From NCBI GenBank assembly GCA_002746275.1, contig NVWR01000004.1, forward strand, positions 130,778 through 142,881: a stretch of DNA of 12,104 bases, given 5' to 3'. The first letter of the stretch is position 1. Each line of letters begins with the position of its first letter. The notes beneath the pieces were generated by a model. The model worked only from the letters and a program-made list of their open reading frames with translations, did not search any database and was not told the origin of the DNA. The DNA is from Rhodobiaceae bacterium. GTDB lineage: Bacteria > Pseudomonadota > Alphaproteobacteria > Parvibaculales > Parvibaculaceae. Made by a program: the position numbers and the translations under genes. Positions 1 through 6,889 of the stretch are shown piece after piece.

Positions 1-215
1 CGCTCCTGCTCGATCTTCATCCAGTCCGAGCGCGCCCGACGACGGTCGCCCCTGGCTTTCACCTGCCCCGCCAGATGGATCGCCCCGCCGCGCAGCAACA
101 GGTTTTCCGTCAACGTGGTCTTGCCAGCATCCGGGTGAGAGATGATTGCAAACGTCCGGCGCCGTTTCACTTGTTCACTTGTCGGCTCGACATAGCCTGC
201 TCCGGTCGCGCTCAC
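1..215 (-). CDS. prfC: Peptide chain release factor 3 (RF3), N-terminal part, cut by window edge
   Basis: RF3 is a translational GTPase that recycles RF1 and RF2 from the ribosome after peptide release. The reverse strand gives about 71 residues with the RF3 N-terminus: a short leader, [20 protein letters not shown] carrying the G1 P-loop (SHPDAGKT), then [17 protein letters not shown] and SDWMKIEQE just before the G2/switch region, which lies off the window. The start is a GTG at 215. The ATG two bases upstream (217) runs straight into TGA, so it cannot be used. An AGGAG Shine-Dalgarno sequence lies seven bases before the GTG. The N-terminal match to RF3 is strong and distinguishes it from EF-G and LepA. 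The rest of the gene lies to the left and is not visible, so intactness cannot be judged. Confidence 0.93.
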   Translation of the reverse strand, partial: MSATGAGYVEPTSEQVKRRRTFAIISHPDAGKTTLTENLLLRGGAIHLAGQVKARGDRRRARSDWMKIEQE

Positions 216-342
216 ATTAAATCTCCTGATAAGGATTGGCCTATCCCGAGGTGGATCAGATAACGTTGAAATATCTGGAGGTCTCAGGCGCGGCGGACAC
301 TATCCCAGCTAAGGCTCTGACACCAGTGGGCCGTGCTTTCAA

Positions 343-756
343 TCAGGCGAGGGGGTTCCACACGGCTTCATCAACGGTTTGCTGATTGAGAGCCCCGCGC
401 ATGCGCAGTTCGTCCAGAACATCCAATGACTGGGAGGGAATGCGGGCGCATGAGAGTATGAGGCCCCTTCCGTCATCCATCACGCGCACGGCGTTGATTT
501 CGCCCTTGTCGAAGAGCATGTGGCAAATTGCCAGGACAAAACGGGGTTCCTGCTCCGCCAGTTGCGGATTTTCTGAGAGCCCCTCCGTCAGCAGTTCCAT
601 CAGATCATCCAGAGTCAGTTGCGCGTATTGCTCGGCACTGAGGGGAAAATCACTTTGATCCTTGGGGTCGACCGTATCCAACAACTCAACCAATCGGTCG
701 CGATAAAGAAATAGGGCCATATGAGCCACCTCTGCCGCATCCAGAAACCAGGCCAT
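343..756 (-). CDS. Hypothetical protein, 137 aa
   Basis: I do not recognise a family. The protein is acidic, probably soluble and mostly helical, with no signal peptide or membrane segment. Its first half carries MALFLYRDRLVELLDTVDP and a helical stretch around TLDDLMELLTEGLSENPQLAEQEPRF. The second half (FDKGEINAVRVMDDGRGLIL) looks like a beta hairpin, followed by another helix. The ATG at 756 has a GAAGG Shine-Dalgarno sequence six bases upstream, which supports it. It is divergent from the 72-aa gene starting at 921 and lies 127 bases upstream of prfC on the same strand, so co-transcription with prfC is possible but not shown. Two overlapping ORFs in other frames have no comparable start signal and are treated as shadows. 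Confidence 0.7.
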   Translation of the reverse strand: MAWFLDAAEVAHMALFLYRDRLVELLDTVDPKDQSDFPLSAEQYAQLTLDDLMELLTEGLSENPQLAEQEPRFVLAICHMLFDKGEINAVRVMDDGRGLILSCARIPSQSLDVLDELRMRGALNQQTVDEAVWNPLA

Positions 757-920
757 ATAGGGCCTTCAGCATCGGCCCCGCACTTGAGTCGCACCAATGT
801 TGATATGCATCATTGCACAATGCACCAATCTGGGCGAGTTTCGCGCCATTGAAATTGAAATACAGAGTGCCACCTCCGGTCCCCCAAAAAACCGATGGGT
901 GACGACTGAAGGAGACAGAT

Positions 921-1139
921 ATGACGACCGCAAGAGAAATCGCGACCCGCACTATGGACGCGGCGCTGGCAGAGGCTGAGACCGCCAATGTTGCCGCAGA
1001 CGCCGTGGCCCGGGTGATGCTTGAGAAAGTCCTTCACATTTACAAGCAGACCCGCAGCATTGAGGACATCTCCTCTGAGCTTATTTCCACCGCTGAAAAT
1101 CTCGATCCGGACACGGACTACGCATTCATGCGCCCCTGA
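921..1139 (+). CDS. Small hypothetical protein, 72 aa
   Basis: Start ATG at 921 is preceded by a very good Shine-Dalgarno sequence (AAGGAG, with spacer ACAGAT). The product is a small, acidic, helical cytoplasmic protein: an alanine-rich helix (MTTAREIATRTMDAALAEAE) followed by a second helix (LEKVLHIYKQTRSIEDISSE) and a short acidic tail ending DYAFMRP. No metal or catalytic motif is visible and I do not recognise the family. It faces away from the 137-aa gene across a 164-base shared upstream region, and converges on the DUF1491 gene with only 28 bases between the two stop codons. The strong ribosome binding site and clean frame make it likely to be real; the function is unknown. Confidence 0.7.
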   Translation: MTTAREIATRTMDAALAEAETANVAADAVARVMLEKVLHIYKQTRSIEDISSELISTAENLDPDTDYAFMRP

Positions 1140-1167
1140 GGCCCCTAATCGGCTCTATATCCCAGCC

Positions 1168-1527
1168 CTATATCCGTGACCCTATCGAGGGCAGATCCTG
1201 CACGACTGGCTCGGTCAAAAAGTGTCTGCCCTCTTTGTCTTCCACTTCTACGACCCAGAAGTCTGGATCGAATTTCTCCTGGCGCACCAGATAGGCTTCG
1301 GCTTCCGCGTCAGGCACCGGATCAGCGCCTGTGACCCGCATCCAGACACGCTCCCCTTCTTTCCCATAAGTCGGCCCGTAGACTTCCGCTGTCCCATCCA
1401 GGCGGGCAACTTTCACATAAACCGTGCCGGCATCGCCGTGACCACGACGCACCACCATGGCCGGTGCATTAGCCACGGCAGCCCGCCGGATCAGCGCTTT
1501 GACCCAGATTTCAGATTTCAGGTTCAT
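1168..1527 (-). CDS. DUF1491 family protein
   Basis: A 119-aa cytoplasmic protein that matches my memory of the alphaproteobacterial DUF1491 family. It opens with MNLKSEIWVKALIRR, has a central VVRRGHGDAGTVYVKVARLDG, then a VYGPTYG segment, and near the end DPDFWVVEVED, the most recognisable stretch. Families of this type are about 110-120 aa, so it looks full-length. No function is established for DUF1491 as far as I know. The start ATG at 1527 has only a weak purine-rich sequence (AAGAG) upstream. It is convergent with the 72-aa gene and divergent from the exported protein at 1954, with a long non-coding gap between. Confidence 0.82.
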   Translation of the reverse strand: MNLKSEIWVKALIRRAAVANAPAMVVRRGHGDAGTVYVKVARLDGTAEVYGPTYGKEGERVWMRVTGADPVPDAEAEAYLVRQEKFDPDFWVVEVEDKEGRHFLTEPVVQDLPSIGSRI

Positions 1528-1953
1528 ATCGGGCTCTTGCTCGGCTTTGTGTTGTTCGCATTAATCTGGAGGCTCTCGCCCGCTCTGCATGTTGCGGCGT
1601 GCGGATACCGACAGGCGACGAGTTCATTTTATCCTTAACCTTTCGAAGGTCGTGCGCAAAGAGGTTTACGGCCTTGTTCTATGCGGGTCCGCTGCTATTT
1701 GATTCAAAAAAGTTCCACAAAAGCCTCAAAACTCTCAGGTTTTTAATCCGCGCAACGATTGCGCCCCTGCCCAACCACTCCTACTATTCGCCTCCCTCGA
1801 TAGCTGAGGACATTAACAAATCAACGCCTGGGCGGCAGACCTGCTATACGCCGATCAGATCAGATTCTGGGAAAACATGCTCATAAGAGCACGAAGTTGA
1901 AATCTACCGAGCGTAGGGTCCCTGTTGGGGCGAACCTCGACGAGGAGTATCGC
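1528..1953. other. Long divergent intergenic region, no gene seen
   Basis: About 426 bases separate the DUF1491 start from the GTG chosen for the next gene. It must hold promoters for both directions. I see no convincing sigma-70 pair. Minor structure only: a GATCA-GATCA-GATT run near 1854-1867 and a small GCTC-ATAA-GAGC hairpin near 1880-1891. ORFs crossing this stretch on both strands lack ribosome binding sites and family resemblance. The stretch around 1690-1750 is A/T-rich relative to its surroundings. Confidence 0.55.
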
Positions 1954-3045
1954 GTGAAAATAATGGCTGGGACGCGTGGTTGGGGAACCACAACGAGACG
2001 CTTGGGAACCGACTGGGACGGTTCTGGAGCGCCACGGTTTTTGGCTGCGCTCGTTGGCGCCACCGCTATTGTTATTATGGGTACAGCCGGCCTTAAGGCT
2101 GAGGAAGCCAGCACCGCAGCTCCTGCGCTCGAAGCGGCGGCATCCGCCTCTGAGCCTGCAGCACCTCAAACTGCAGCACCCGCGCTGATGGCTCAGGTAC
2201 CTTTGCCCTTGGCGCGCCCCGTTCAACCGGGAGAAATTGCGCTGATCGGTGTTGGGGCTATCGCCCTGCAATATACTCAATTCCAGAGTGCTGTTACTGA
2301 AGCCATTGGCAGTTCCCTTGGGACGCCGCGCGAAATCCGCCGTCTCCTCAGTAAATTGCGGTTTTCGGAACCTCAGTCTGTGGCGCAAGGATGGCTCGCC
2401 CATCGCGGCCTTATTGCGGCGAATGACCCCGCCTTCGCAGACGGTGTTCGCCGTGCTCTCGCCCAACATGGTGCAATTTCCGTGATGGAACAGCTCACGG
2501 GGCGGGGCAGTTTTGCACGCAATCTTCCAGGCGCTGCTTCCGCCGTTGCCGCTGTGATGTCGCAAATTTCATTCGATAACGAACGGCTGAGCGAGTTGCG
2601 GGCCCGTTTTCTTTCGGCAGCTCATACTTTCCAGGGAAATCGCTGGGGCATGATCGAGAAGCCAGCCTCAGGGCAAGCTGTTGATTTCGCTCGTGCGGAG
2701 GATTTGGGCAACGCTACGCCTTTGGCCTCACAAATGGCTTCCGCTCTTGAAACCCTGTCTCCAATCAGCCCGGCACTTGCCTATGCCCCCCCGCTCATGG
2801 AACGGGTATTGGCCTATGGAGCCCGCCACCTGATCGCCACCTCTTTGGAAACAGCACTACAGGCCAGCGATCTCGCACCGCCGACGCGGAGATCCACCAG
2901 TTGTCTCAACTGGGCGAAGCTCAACCTCAATCAGTGTATCGCTGCCGCCCACTTCCCTTCAGAGGAAGCCTGGTGCACCGCGACCCACGCAATCGAGGAT
3001 GTTCGGGCTTGCTGGGCAAGCGTTCTCCCAAGTGCCGATCGGTAA
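1954..3045 (+). CDS. Exported protein with conserved-looking four-cysteine C-terminus, 363 aa
   Basis: No named family recognised. The GTG at 1954 is chosen because GAGGAG lies six bases upstream. A longer reading would need a TTG at 1897 without a Shine-Dalgarno sequence, and an ATG at 1963 is too far from the GAGGAG. The N-terminus has arginines (R15, R16, R28), then a hydrophobic segment at about 29-46 and a plausible signal peptidase site after LKA (49). An Ala/Pro/Glu-rich linker (about 50-85) follows. The rest is mainly helical. The last 50 residues hold four cysteines at about 317, 328, 341 and 353 (SCLNWAKLNLNQC, then AWC and RACW), a spacing that suggests two disulfide bonds in the periplasm. 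It is probably monocistronic: a strong terminator starts 18 bases after the stop. Export is a solid inference; function is unknown. Confidence 0.78.
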   Translation: MKIMAGTRGWGTTTRRLGTDWDGSGAPRFLAALVGATAIVIMGTAGLKAEEASTAAPALEAAASASEPAAPQTAAPALMAQVPLPLARPVQPGEIALIGVGAIALQYTQFQSAVTEAIGSSLGTPREIRRLLSKLRFSEPQSVAQGWLAHRGLIAANDPAFADGVRRALAQHGAISVMEQLTGRGSFARNLPGAASAVAAVMSQISFDNERLSELRARFLSAAHTFQGNRWGMIEKPASGQAVDFARAEDLGNATPLASQMASALETLSPISPALAYAPPLMERVLAYGARHLIATSLETALQASDLAPPTRRSTSCLNWAKLNLNQCIAAAHFPSEEAWCTATHAIEDVRACWASVLPSADR

Positions 3046-3404
3046 GACGCCTTCATCTCCAGGAAAACCGGCAGATTTCTGCCGGTTTTTTTATGCCTGA
3101 CGCCCCCCCCTCGCTTCAAACCATACAATTTGAATTGTATTTTCATCTAAACAAATACAATATTGAATATAGTTATATTAATATCCAAACGAAATTTTAC
3201 AGTATTATTGAACTATAAAACCCCCTGTAACTGTTTTTCAGCGATGTATATTCAATTTTATATTTGTATTTAAGCTTCGAGCAGCACTTGGCGCGCTATC
3301 TTCTGCGCATGGAAAGCCGCTCCCCCCGTTGGCGACCCTCTTAGAAATAAGAATTTAGCAAACGGAAAATTGGGGGCGGACAAGAAGATAAAGGGCCAAG
3401 TTTC
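3046..3404. other. Intergenic region with AT-rich island and ATACAA/TTGTAT repeats
   Basis: After the terminator, about 3118-3272 is strikingly AT-rich compared with the rest of the window. It contains ATACAA at 3123 and 3155 and TTGTAT at 3135 and 3264. The first pair forms a palindrome of 8-base arms with a TG centre (3123-3140). The stretch at 3153-3172 recurs in inverted form at 3247-3271, interrupted by a few extra bases. No ORF here looks coding. The region is the upstream control region of the gene at 3405 and is a plausible site for an AT-preferring DNA-binding protein. Confidence 0.6.
3064..3092 (+). terminator. Rho-independent terminator after the exported-protein gene
   Basis: A stem of CCGGCAG (3068-3074) and CTGCCGG (3079-3085) with a four-base ATTT loop is followed by a seven-base T run, and is preceded by AAAA that extends the stem. 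It lies 18 bases after the stop at 3045. The A run on the other side means it could also work weakly on the reverse strand. Confidence 0.93.
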
Positions 3405-3827
3405 ATGTTTTTAGTACGACTGGCATTTTGGATTACCGTGGTAGCCGTTCTGCTTCCGGCACCAGACACACCCGACGCAAGGTCGGCGGGACGTGACAAC
3501 GGGACAATCCCAGCCGCAATGTTTGGCCCTTCATCAGGGCAAAGCCTTGATATGACGGAGGTTGCCGGAGCCGCAATGGCTTCTGCAGAAGACGTTCTTG
3601 GCTTTTGTGACCGCAATCCCACGGCCTGTGACACCGGCCTTGCCATTGCAGGTCATGTACAACGGCAAGTTTTCTACTATGGCGGCCTCGCGTTGAGCTG
3701 GGCCGCTGAGCAAGGGTCAAATGCTTCAATGACCCGTTCTTCCCATACCAGCGCCAAGGCAGATCCGCGGGAGCCGATGGAGGTATTTTCACCCAGTACC
3801 TCTACTTCGTCTCTTCGCGGAGCCTGA
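3405..3827 (+). CDS. DUF5330-like exported or membrane-anchored protein, 140 aa
   Basis: The N-terminus MFLVRLAFWITVVAVLLPAP is a hydrophobic signal or membrane anchor (about residues 5-19). It matches my memory of the alphaproteobacterial DUF5330 family, as does the short motif FCDRNPTACDTG (about 67-78) with two cysteines (C68, C75) that may pair in the periplasm. Before this motif is a helical stretch, and after it a helix (LAIAGHVQRQVFYYGG). The last 40 residues are low-complexity, Ser/Thr-rich and probably disordered. The ATG at 3405 fits the family start; the ribosome binding site is weak (AAGGG about ten bases upstream). It lies upstream of sufE on the same strand, but a strong terminator between them argues for separate transcription. 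Function is unknown. Confidence 0.72.
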   Translation: MFLVRLAFWITVVAVLLPAPDTPDARSAGRDNGTIPAAMFGPSSGQSLDMTEVAGAAMASAEDVLGFCDRNPTACDTGLAIAGHVQRQVFYYGGLALSWAAEQGSNASMTRSSHTSAKADPREPMEVFSPSTSTSSLRGA

Positions 3828-3890
3828 GCGCGGGGCACCGTTTAGCTCGTTCGCGGTGTTCCACATTCGGACGGTTGCCCCCGTCCATAC

Positions 3891-3947
3891 GGCGCACAGA
3901 TTACCGGTATTTGCCCTTTTACCGGTGGTCTGTGCGCCTCTTTTTTT
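3891..3947 (+). terminator. Rho-independent terminator between DUF5330-like gene and sufE
   Basis: A perfect ten-base stem, GGCGCACAGA (3891-3900) with TCTGTGCGCC (3929-3938), is closed further inside by a second ACCGGT pair (3903-3908, 3921-3926). It is followed by a seven-base T run (3941-3947). It reads on the plus strand, about 64 bases after the DUF5330-like stop. Confidence 0.92.
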
Positions 3948-4024
3948 GCCGCCCCCTCGTTTCCTCTCTTTTTCCATAATCCGGCCAAAAGAGCGGTAAA
4001 CTTGCCATCTGGAGCGCGGCACTC

Positions 4025-4039
4025 TATCTCACTGAGATA
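4025..4039. promoter_or_regulatory. Palindrome upstream of sufE, possible operator
   Basis: TATCTCA-C-TGAGATA is a perfect inverted repeat of 7-base arms around one base, 29 bases before the sufE ATG. A TTGCCA lies 17 bases before the TATCTC, so the palindrome could overlap a weak -10 region. A repeat of this length is expected about once by chance in 12 kb, so position is the main argument. Confidence 0.35.
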
Positions 4040-4068
4040 ATCCGCATCACACAAAGCTTAAACACACG

Positions 4069-4494
4069 ATGGCCATTCAAGATCTGATAGACGACTTCAG
4101 CTACCTCGACGACTGGGAAGATCGCTATAAATATGTGATCGAACTTGGCAAACAACTCAGCCCTTTGACAGCAACCGAGCACAATGATGCTGTGAAAGTA
4201 CAAGGCTGCGTTAGTCAGGTTTGGCTGGTTTGTGATCATGTTGCCGGCGACGAGCGTCTTACTTTTCGCGGTGACAGTGATGCGCTTATTGTCAGCGGGC
4301 TCATTGCTATTTTGTTGGTGATGTATTCCGGTGAAACACCCGAAGCGATACTTGCCATCGATGCTAAAGCGGTGTTCCAGAAGCTCGGCCTTAACGAGCA
4401 TCTCAGTCCACAACGCTCCAACGGCCTGCACGCCATGGTCTCACGCATTCGCAAGGATGCTGTTCAACATATGGCGCCTGCTCAAGCCGACTAA
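4069..4494 (+). CDS. sufE: SufE family cysteine-desulfurase activator
   Basis: SufE binds the cysteine desulfurase SufS, accepts its persulfide sulfur on a conserved cysteine and passes it to the SufBCD scaffold for iron-sulfur cluster assembly in the cytoplasm. The 141-aa product has the family pattern throughout: an N-terminal helix with DDFSYLDDWEDRYKYVIELG (residues 8-27), the active-site segment KVQGCVSQVWL with catalytic Cys47, a beta segment with LTFRGDSDALIVSGL, and the C-terminal FQKLGLNEHLSPQRSNGLHAMVSRI. The length is normal for SufE. There is no clear Shine-Dalgarno sequence before the ATG at 4069, but the N-terminus aligns well by eye. No sufS or sufBCD lies in the window, so it is a stand-alone copy here. 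It converges on the DUF6456 gene, with only eight bases between the stop codons. Confidence 0.95.
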   Translation: MAIQDLIDDFSYLDDWEDRYKYVIELGKQLSPLTATEHNDAVKVQGCVSQVWLVCDHVAGDERLTFRGDSDALIVSGLIAILLVMYSGETPEAILAIDAKAVFQKLGLNEHLSPQRSNGLHAMVSRIRKDAVQHMAPAQAD

Positions 4495-4502
4495 GGCTGC
4501 GG

Positions 4503-5387
4503 TCATTCGCCGACCGAGTGTTCTCCATCTTCCCCAAACCGCCAAACGCGGGGCCCGCGCTTTTCAGCGCTGGTGAGCCCGAGACCATAGTGATTAGCAA
4601 GACGCAACAAAGCGATTTTCAATACGATTTTTGCTGAGCGTTGTGGCCAGCCAAGCAACTGTTCCGCCTGTTCCAGACCAGCCAGGTGGCAACACGTCTC
4701 GATCAGCACATCCGCCAGTCCCGGTCCGACGCTGGCCAGCGCGTGCTCCACCCGGCGCCTGGCATCCAATGCCGCAAGAGGTATATCGGCCCCCGATGAG
4801 GGACCCGACCTGCTTTGGTCAACATGAGCAGCCATCGCCGACCAATCGGCCGTCACACGAGTGCTTAGACCCGCCAGGGTGTAATCCCGCCTTAAACGCT
4901 CCCCGGCATCCACCTCGATCTCAGACAAAAAGGCGGTGCCATCTGGCCCTTTGCGTTTGCGGAGCCACCCTAAGGGCGTCTCACCCAAATTGACTTGACG
5001 GCGCACCACGCCTCGCCCCTGCTCGTCAATCACGCGCTCGCCCATAAGTTGGTGCTGTGCTCGAAACGGTTCGGCGCCTCCGGCCTGTCTGCGCCACCAT
5101 GCTTCACCCGCGGCGCTGATGATGTAACAATCCTGAACGCTTTTTGCTCCTCGCGCGGGTAGGTAGGCCGTTTCACGCCGCAAGAGATCGGCTCTGTGTA
5201 GTGCTCCTACAATATTCATATCCATTCTCATGACCGGGCGACGCCAGCTATTGCGTGGACCGAACAAAGCCCCAGATGTCTCGTGCGGTCCCCCGTCTTC
5301 CAGCCGCCGGATATAGTACCCCGGTTCTGTTAGCCGACGGAAAAGTCGCAACCCTTCTCGGCGAAGCTCTCCCGCACTGATTTCCAT
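4503..5387 (-). CDS. DUF6456 domain protein, second gene of operon with DnaA-like HTH protein
   Basis: About 294 aa. The C-terminal two-thirds match my memory of DUF6456: TPLGWLRKRKGPDGTAFLSE (about 137-156), DAGERLRRDYTLAGLSTRVTADW (about 160-182), and a helical bundle VGPGLADVLIETCCHLAGLEQAEQLLGWPQRSAK (about 220-253). The N-terminal part resembles a winged helix (NIVGALHRADLLRR, then DCYIISAAGEAWWRR), so a DNA-binding or replication-associated role is possible but unproven. I choose the ATG at 5387 because AGGGAG lies six bases upstream. A GTG at 5402 would overlap the preceding gene's stop as GTGA but has no good ribosome binding site. Either way the two genes are tightly coupled. The 3' end abuts that of sufE with no terminator between. 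Confidence 0.8.
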   Translation of the reverse strand: MEISAGELRREGLRLFRRLTEPGYYIRRLEDGGPHETSGALFGPRNSWRRPVMRMDMNIVGALHRADLLRRETAYLPARGAKSVQDCYIISAAGEAWWRRQAGGAEPFRAQHQLMGERVIDEQGRGVVRRQVNLGETPLGWLRKRKGPDGTAFLSEIEVDAGERLRRDYTLAGLSTRVTADWSAMAAHVDQSRSGPSSGADIPLAALDARRRVEHALASVGPGLADVLIETCCHLAGLEQAEQLLGWPQRSAKIVLKIALLRLANHYGLGLTSAEKRGPRVWRFGEDGEHSVGE

Positions 5388-5398
5388 TGCGCACTCCC

Positions 5399-5833
5399 TC
5401 ACTGCAATTTCTCAAGCGCTGCAAAGCGAACAGCAGACAGGATCGCTAGCGCATGTTCCAGACGGTCAAGCATGAAATCAAAACTGGGACTGTCGCGCCG
5501 ATCTTCAACCTGTCGACAACCATAGGCTGCGGTGGTTCGGTCTCTTCCAAAATGACGGCCCACCGCCCCCAGGCTCAGCCCGAAGGTCACGTGGGCAAGG
5601 TACATAGCCAGTTGGCGGGCTCGGGCGACATATGCTTCTCCCCGGGTCGGCGAATAAAGCGCGGCAGGCAAAATATTGTAGACTCTCGCAACGACATCAC
5701 AGGTCAGCTTAACTTCCGCCACCTGTCGGGACCAAACAGCTGCTCGGCGTGCCGCCGCCTTTGTGGTCAAAATGCCTTGTCGCGGCAGTTTTTCATCGCG
5801 TTTGCATAAATTTTTTGAGGGCAATTCAAACAT
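5399..5833 (-). CDS. DnaA domain-IV-like helix-turn-helix protein, 144 aa
   Basis: This is a free-standing version of the DNA-binding domain of the replication initiator DnaA, without the AAA+ ATPase. Residues about 44-130 carry the domain. After an N-terminal basic stretch comes CDVVARVYNI, then RARQLAMYLAH (71-81), then LGAVGRHFGRDRTTAAYGC (88-106). The segment GRDRTTAAYG corresponds to the DnaA signature GRDHTTV-A that reads the DnaA box; the usual His is Arg here (R99), while D98, T100 and T101 are kept. The ATG at 5833 has a perfect AGGAGG four bases upstream. It is the first gene of an operon with the DUF6456 gene and is divergent from the XRE regulator at 5995. It probably binds DNA; its targets and any link to replication are inference. 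Confidence 0.82.
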   Translation of the reverse strand: MFELPSKNLCKRDEKLPRQGILTTKAAARRAAVWSRQVAEVKLTCDVVARVYNILPAALYSPTRGEAYVARARQLAMYLAHVTFGLSLGAVGRHFGRDRTTAAYGCRQVEDRRDSPSFDFMLDRLEHALAILSAVRFAALEKLQ

Positions 5834-5921
5834 CTAACCTCCTAGGCGGCCGACACATACCGGGCCGCTTTTTCGATCAGCTACTGAACGCACTTTAAGC
5901 CCGACCGGAAGACCCGGGGGT

Positions 5922-5946
5922 AAATTTTGCATTTTATGCAAAATTT
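5922..5946. promoter_or_regulatory. Long palindrome between divergent DnaA-like and XRE genes, likely operator
   Basis: AAATTTTGCAT, three T residues, then ATGCAAAATTT: perfect 11-base arms, far beyond chance for this window. It lies 49 bases before the XRE start and 88 bases before the DnaA-like start, the usual place for an autoregulatory operator. A half-site, TTTGCATAAA (5801-5810), recurs within the first codons of the DnaA-like gene. The XRE regulator is the obvious candidate ligand, by position only. Confidence 0.7.
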
Positions 5947-5959
5947 GAAAAACCGCGAA

Positions 5960-5976
5960 GCACCTATGCGAGGTGC
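5960..5976 (+). promoter_or_regulatory. Small inverted repeat in the XRE leader
   Basis: GCACCT-ATGCG-AGGTGC, 6-base arms with a 5-base loop, 18 bases before the GTG at 5995. It could be a second operator next to the long palindrome, or a leader hairpin. It contains the only GAGG-like sequence upstream of this start. A repeat of this size can arise by chance. Confidence 0.3.
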
Positions 5977-5994
5977 AGATGAAAGTCAGCAGAT

Positions 5995-6567
5995 GTGAAA
6001 AATAGAATTCGACACTACCGACGGCAGATGGGGATTACCCAAACTGACCTCGCCGACAAGCTCGGAACCACGGCGGCAACCATTTCGCGCCTTGAGACCG
6101 ATGGCATCAAGATATCGGTGGACTGGTTAAAACCACTCGCAACAATCTTGCAAGTTCCGATGAGTAATCTGATTGATGAACCCTCTCCGGAACGGATCGA
6201 AATGCTGGGTCGGGTCGAACCTGATGGGAAAATTTTCCCCGTATCCCTTGAGGAAACTGAAGGTTTTGTATTGCGTATTCCTGCTACGCATCCAGTCGCC
6301 GTCCATCTCACACAAGATCATGGACCCTTCCGCTCTGGGGAATTGCTGGTTGGCGAGCGTTTCGAAAGTGAAAAACTGGACCAAGGTTTTGGACGTGATT
6401 GTCTCATTGGCCTTAAAGATGGGAGTATCTTGTTACGCCGCCTTGTGAGAGGTCCTAAGAATGCGAAGCGATATTGTCTGGTACCACTTCAACCTGGTGC
6501 CAAGGAGAAATATATAGACCGCCTCCTTTGGTGTGCTCCTATCGTCATGTCCATTCGCTATTTTTGA
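5995..6567 (+). CDS. XRE-family HTH regulator with LexA/S24-like C-terminal domain
   Basis: A 190-aa predicted transcriptional regulator. Residues 3-58 form a Cro/C1-type helix-turn-helix: IRHYRRQMGITQTDLADKLG, then TTAATISRLETDG as the recognition helix region, then WLKPLATILQVPMSNL. Residues about 75-190 look like the beta-rich S24/LexA/phage-repressor fold (PFRSGELLVGE, LKDGSILLRRLVRG, RYCLVPLQPGA). The usual catalytic serine is not obvious, and Arg stands where the catalytic lysine of self-cleaving repressors is expected (ILLRRL), so it is probably a non-cleaving sensor or dimerisation domain. The start is GTG at 5995: the ATG overlapping it at 5993 is followed at once by TGA, and an in-frame stop at 5980 rules out a longer reading. 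The ribosome binding site is weak. It is divergent from the DnaA-like operon. Confidence 0.85.
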   Translation: MKNRIRHYRRQMGITQTDLADKLGTTAATISRLETDGIKISVDWLKPLATILQVPMSNLIDEPSPERIEMLGRVEPDGKIFPVSLEETEGFVLRIPATHPVAVHLTQDHGPFRSGELLVGERFESEKLDQGFGRDCLIGLKDGSILLRRLVRGPKNAKRYCLVPLQPGAKEKYIDRLLWCAPIVMSIRYF

Positions 6568-6889
6568 CAAATGAAATTTGCGTAAACCGTAACTATTCTC
6601 GTGCCGGGTTTTAGCTTCAAACTCCAGCGTATGGCGATCAACCCACACAATGAATGGAATGGAGAAGTTCTTACCAATGCTGGACGTCTAGCGTTCCGGC
6701 GTTTGGTGCGCAGCGGTGAACGGCCAGACCCTGGTTTTTCTTTGAATTATCCAGATCGCAAAAACAGGCTCGCGGCACTCAAAAAATGCCTCAGATCAGA
6801 ACGCCTCCTTCGCAAACAAAGGAGCTGGGCATACTGCCCTCTTCGCCACGCCGCAATCCTGTCGTATATCGCTGGCCTGCTGTCAGCCT
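6568..6889. other. Intergenic region, no supported gene
   Basis: About 322 bases between the XRE stop and the stop of the large exported protein on the other strand. A plus-strand ORF runs from a GTG at 6601 (or an ATG at 6631) to 6972, but it has no Shine-Dalgarno sequence and its last 28 codons lie antisense to the neighbouring gene. Its translation (basic, Arg/Leu-rich) resembles nothing I know. No clear terminator for either neighbour is visible; only a weak CTCCTT...AAGGAG repeat occurs near 6803-6825. Confidence 0.5.

Noticed and set aside
75..263. 62-aa plus-strand ORF
   Set aside because: Antisense to the RF3 N-terminus, which is a strong family match; no ribosome binding site.
805..816. 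CATTG-CA-CAATG palindrome between the two small divergent genes
   Set aside because: Arms of only five bases; expected by chance many times, with no supporting context.
857..867. TGAAATACAGA shared with the stretch near 9462-9472
   Set aside because: An 11-base match is expected several times by chance in a window this size, and the contexts differ.
1855..2565. 236-aa minus-strand ORF
   Set aside because: Antisense to the exported protein with the GAGGAG ribosome binding site and signal peptide; its translation is Arg/Ser/Cys-rich low-quality sequence typical of a shadow frame.
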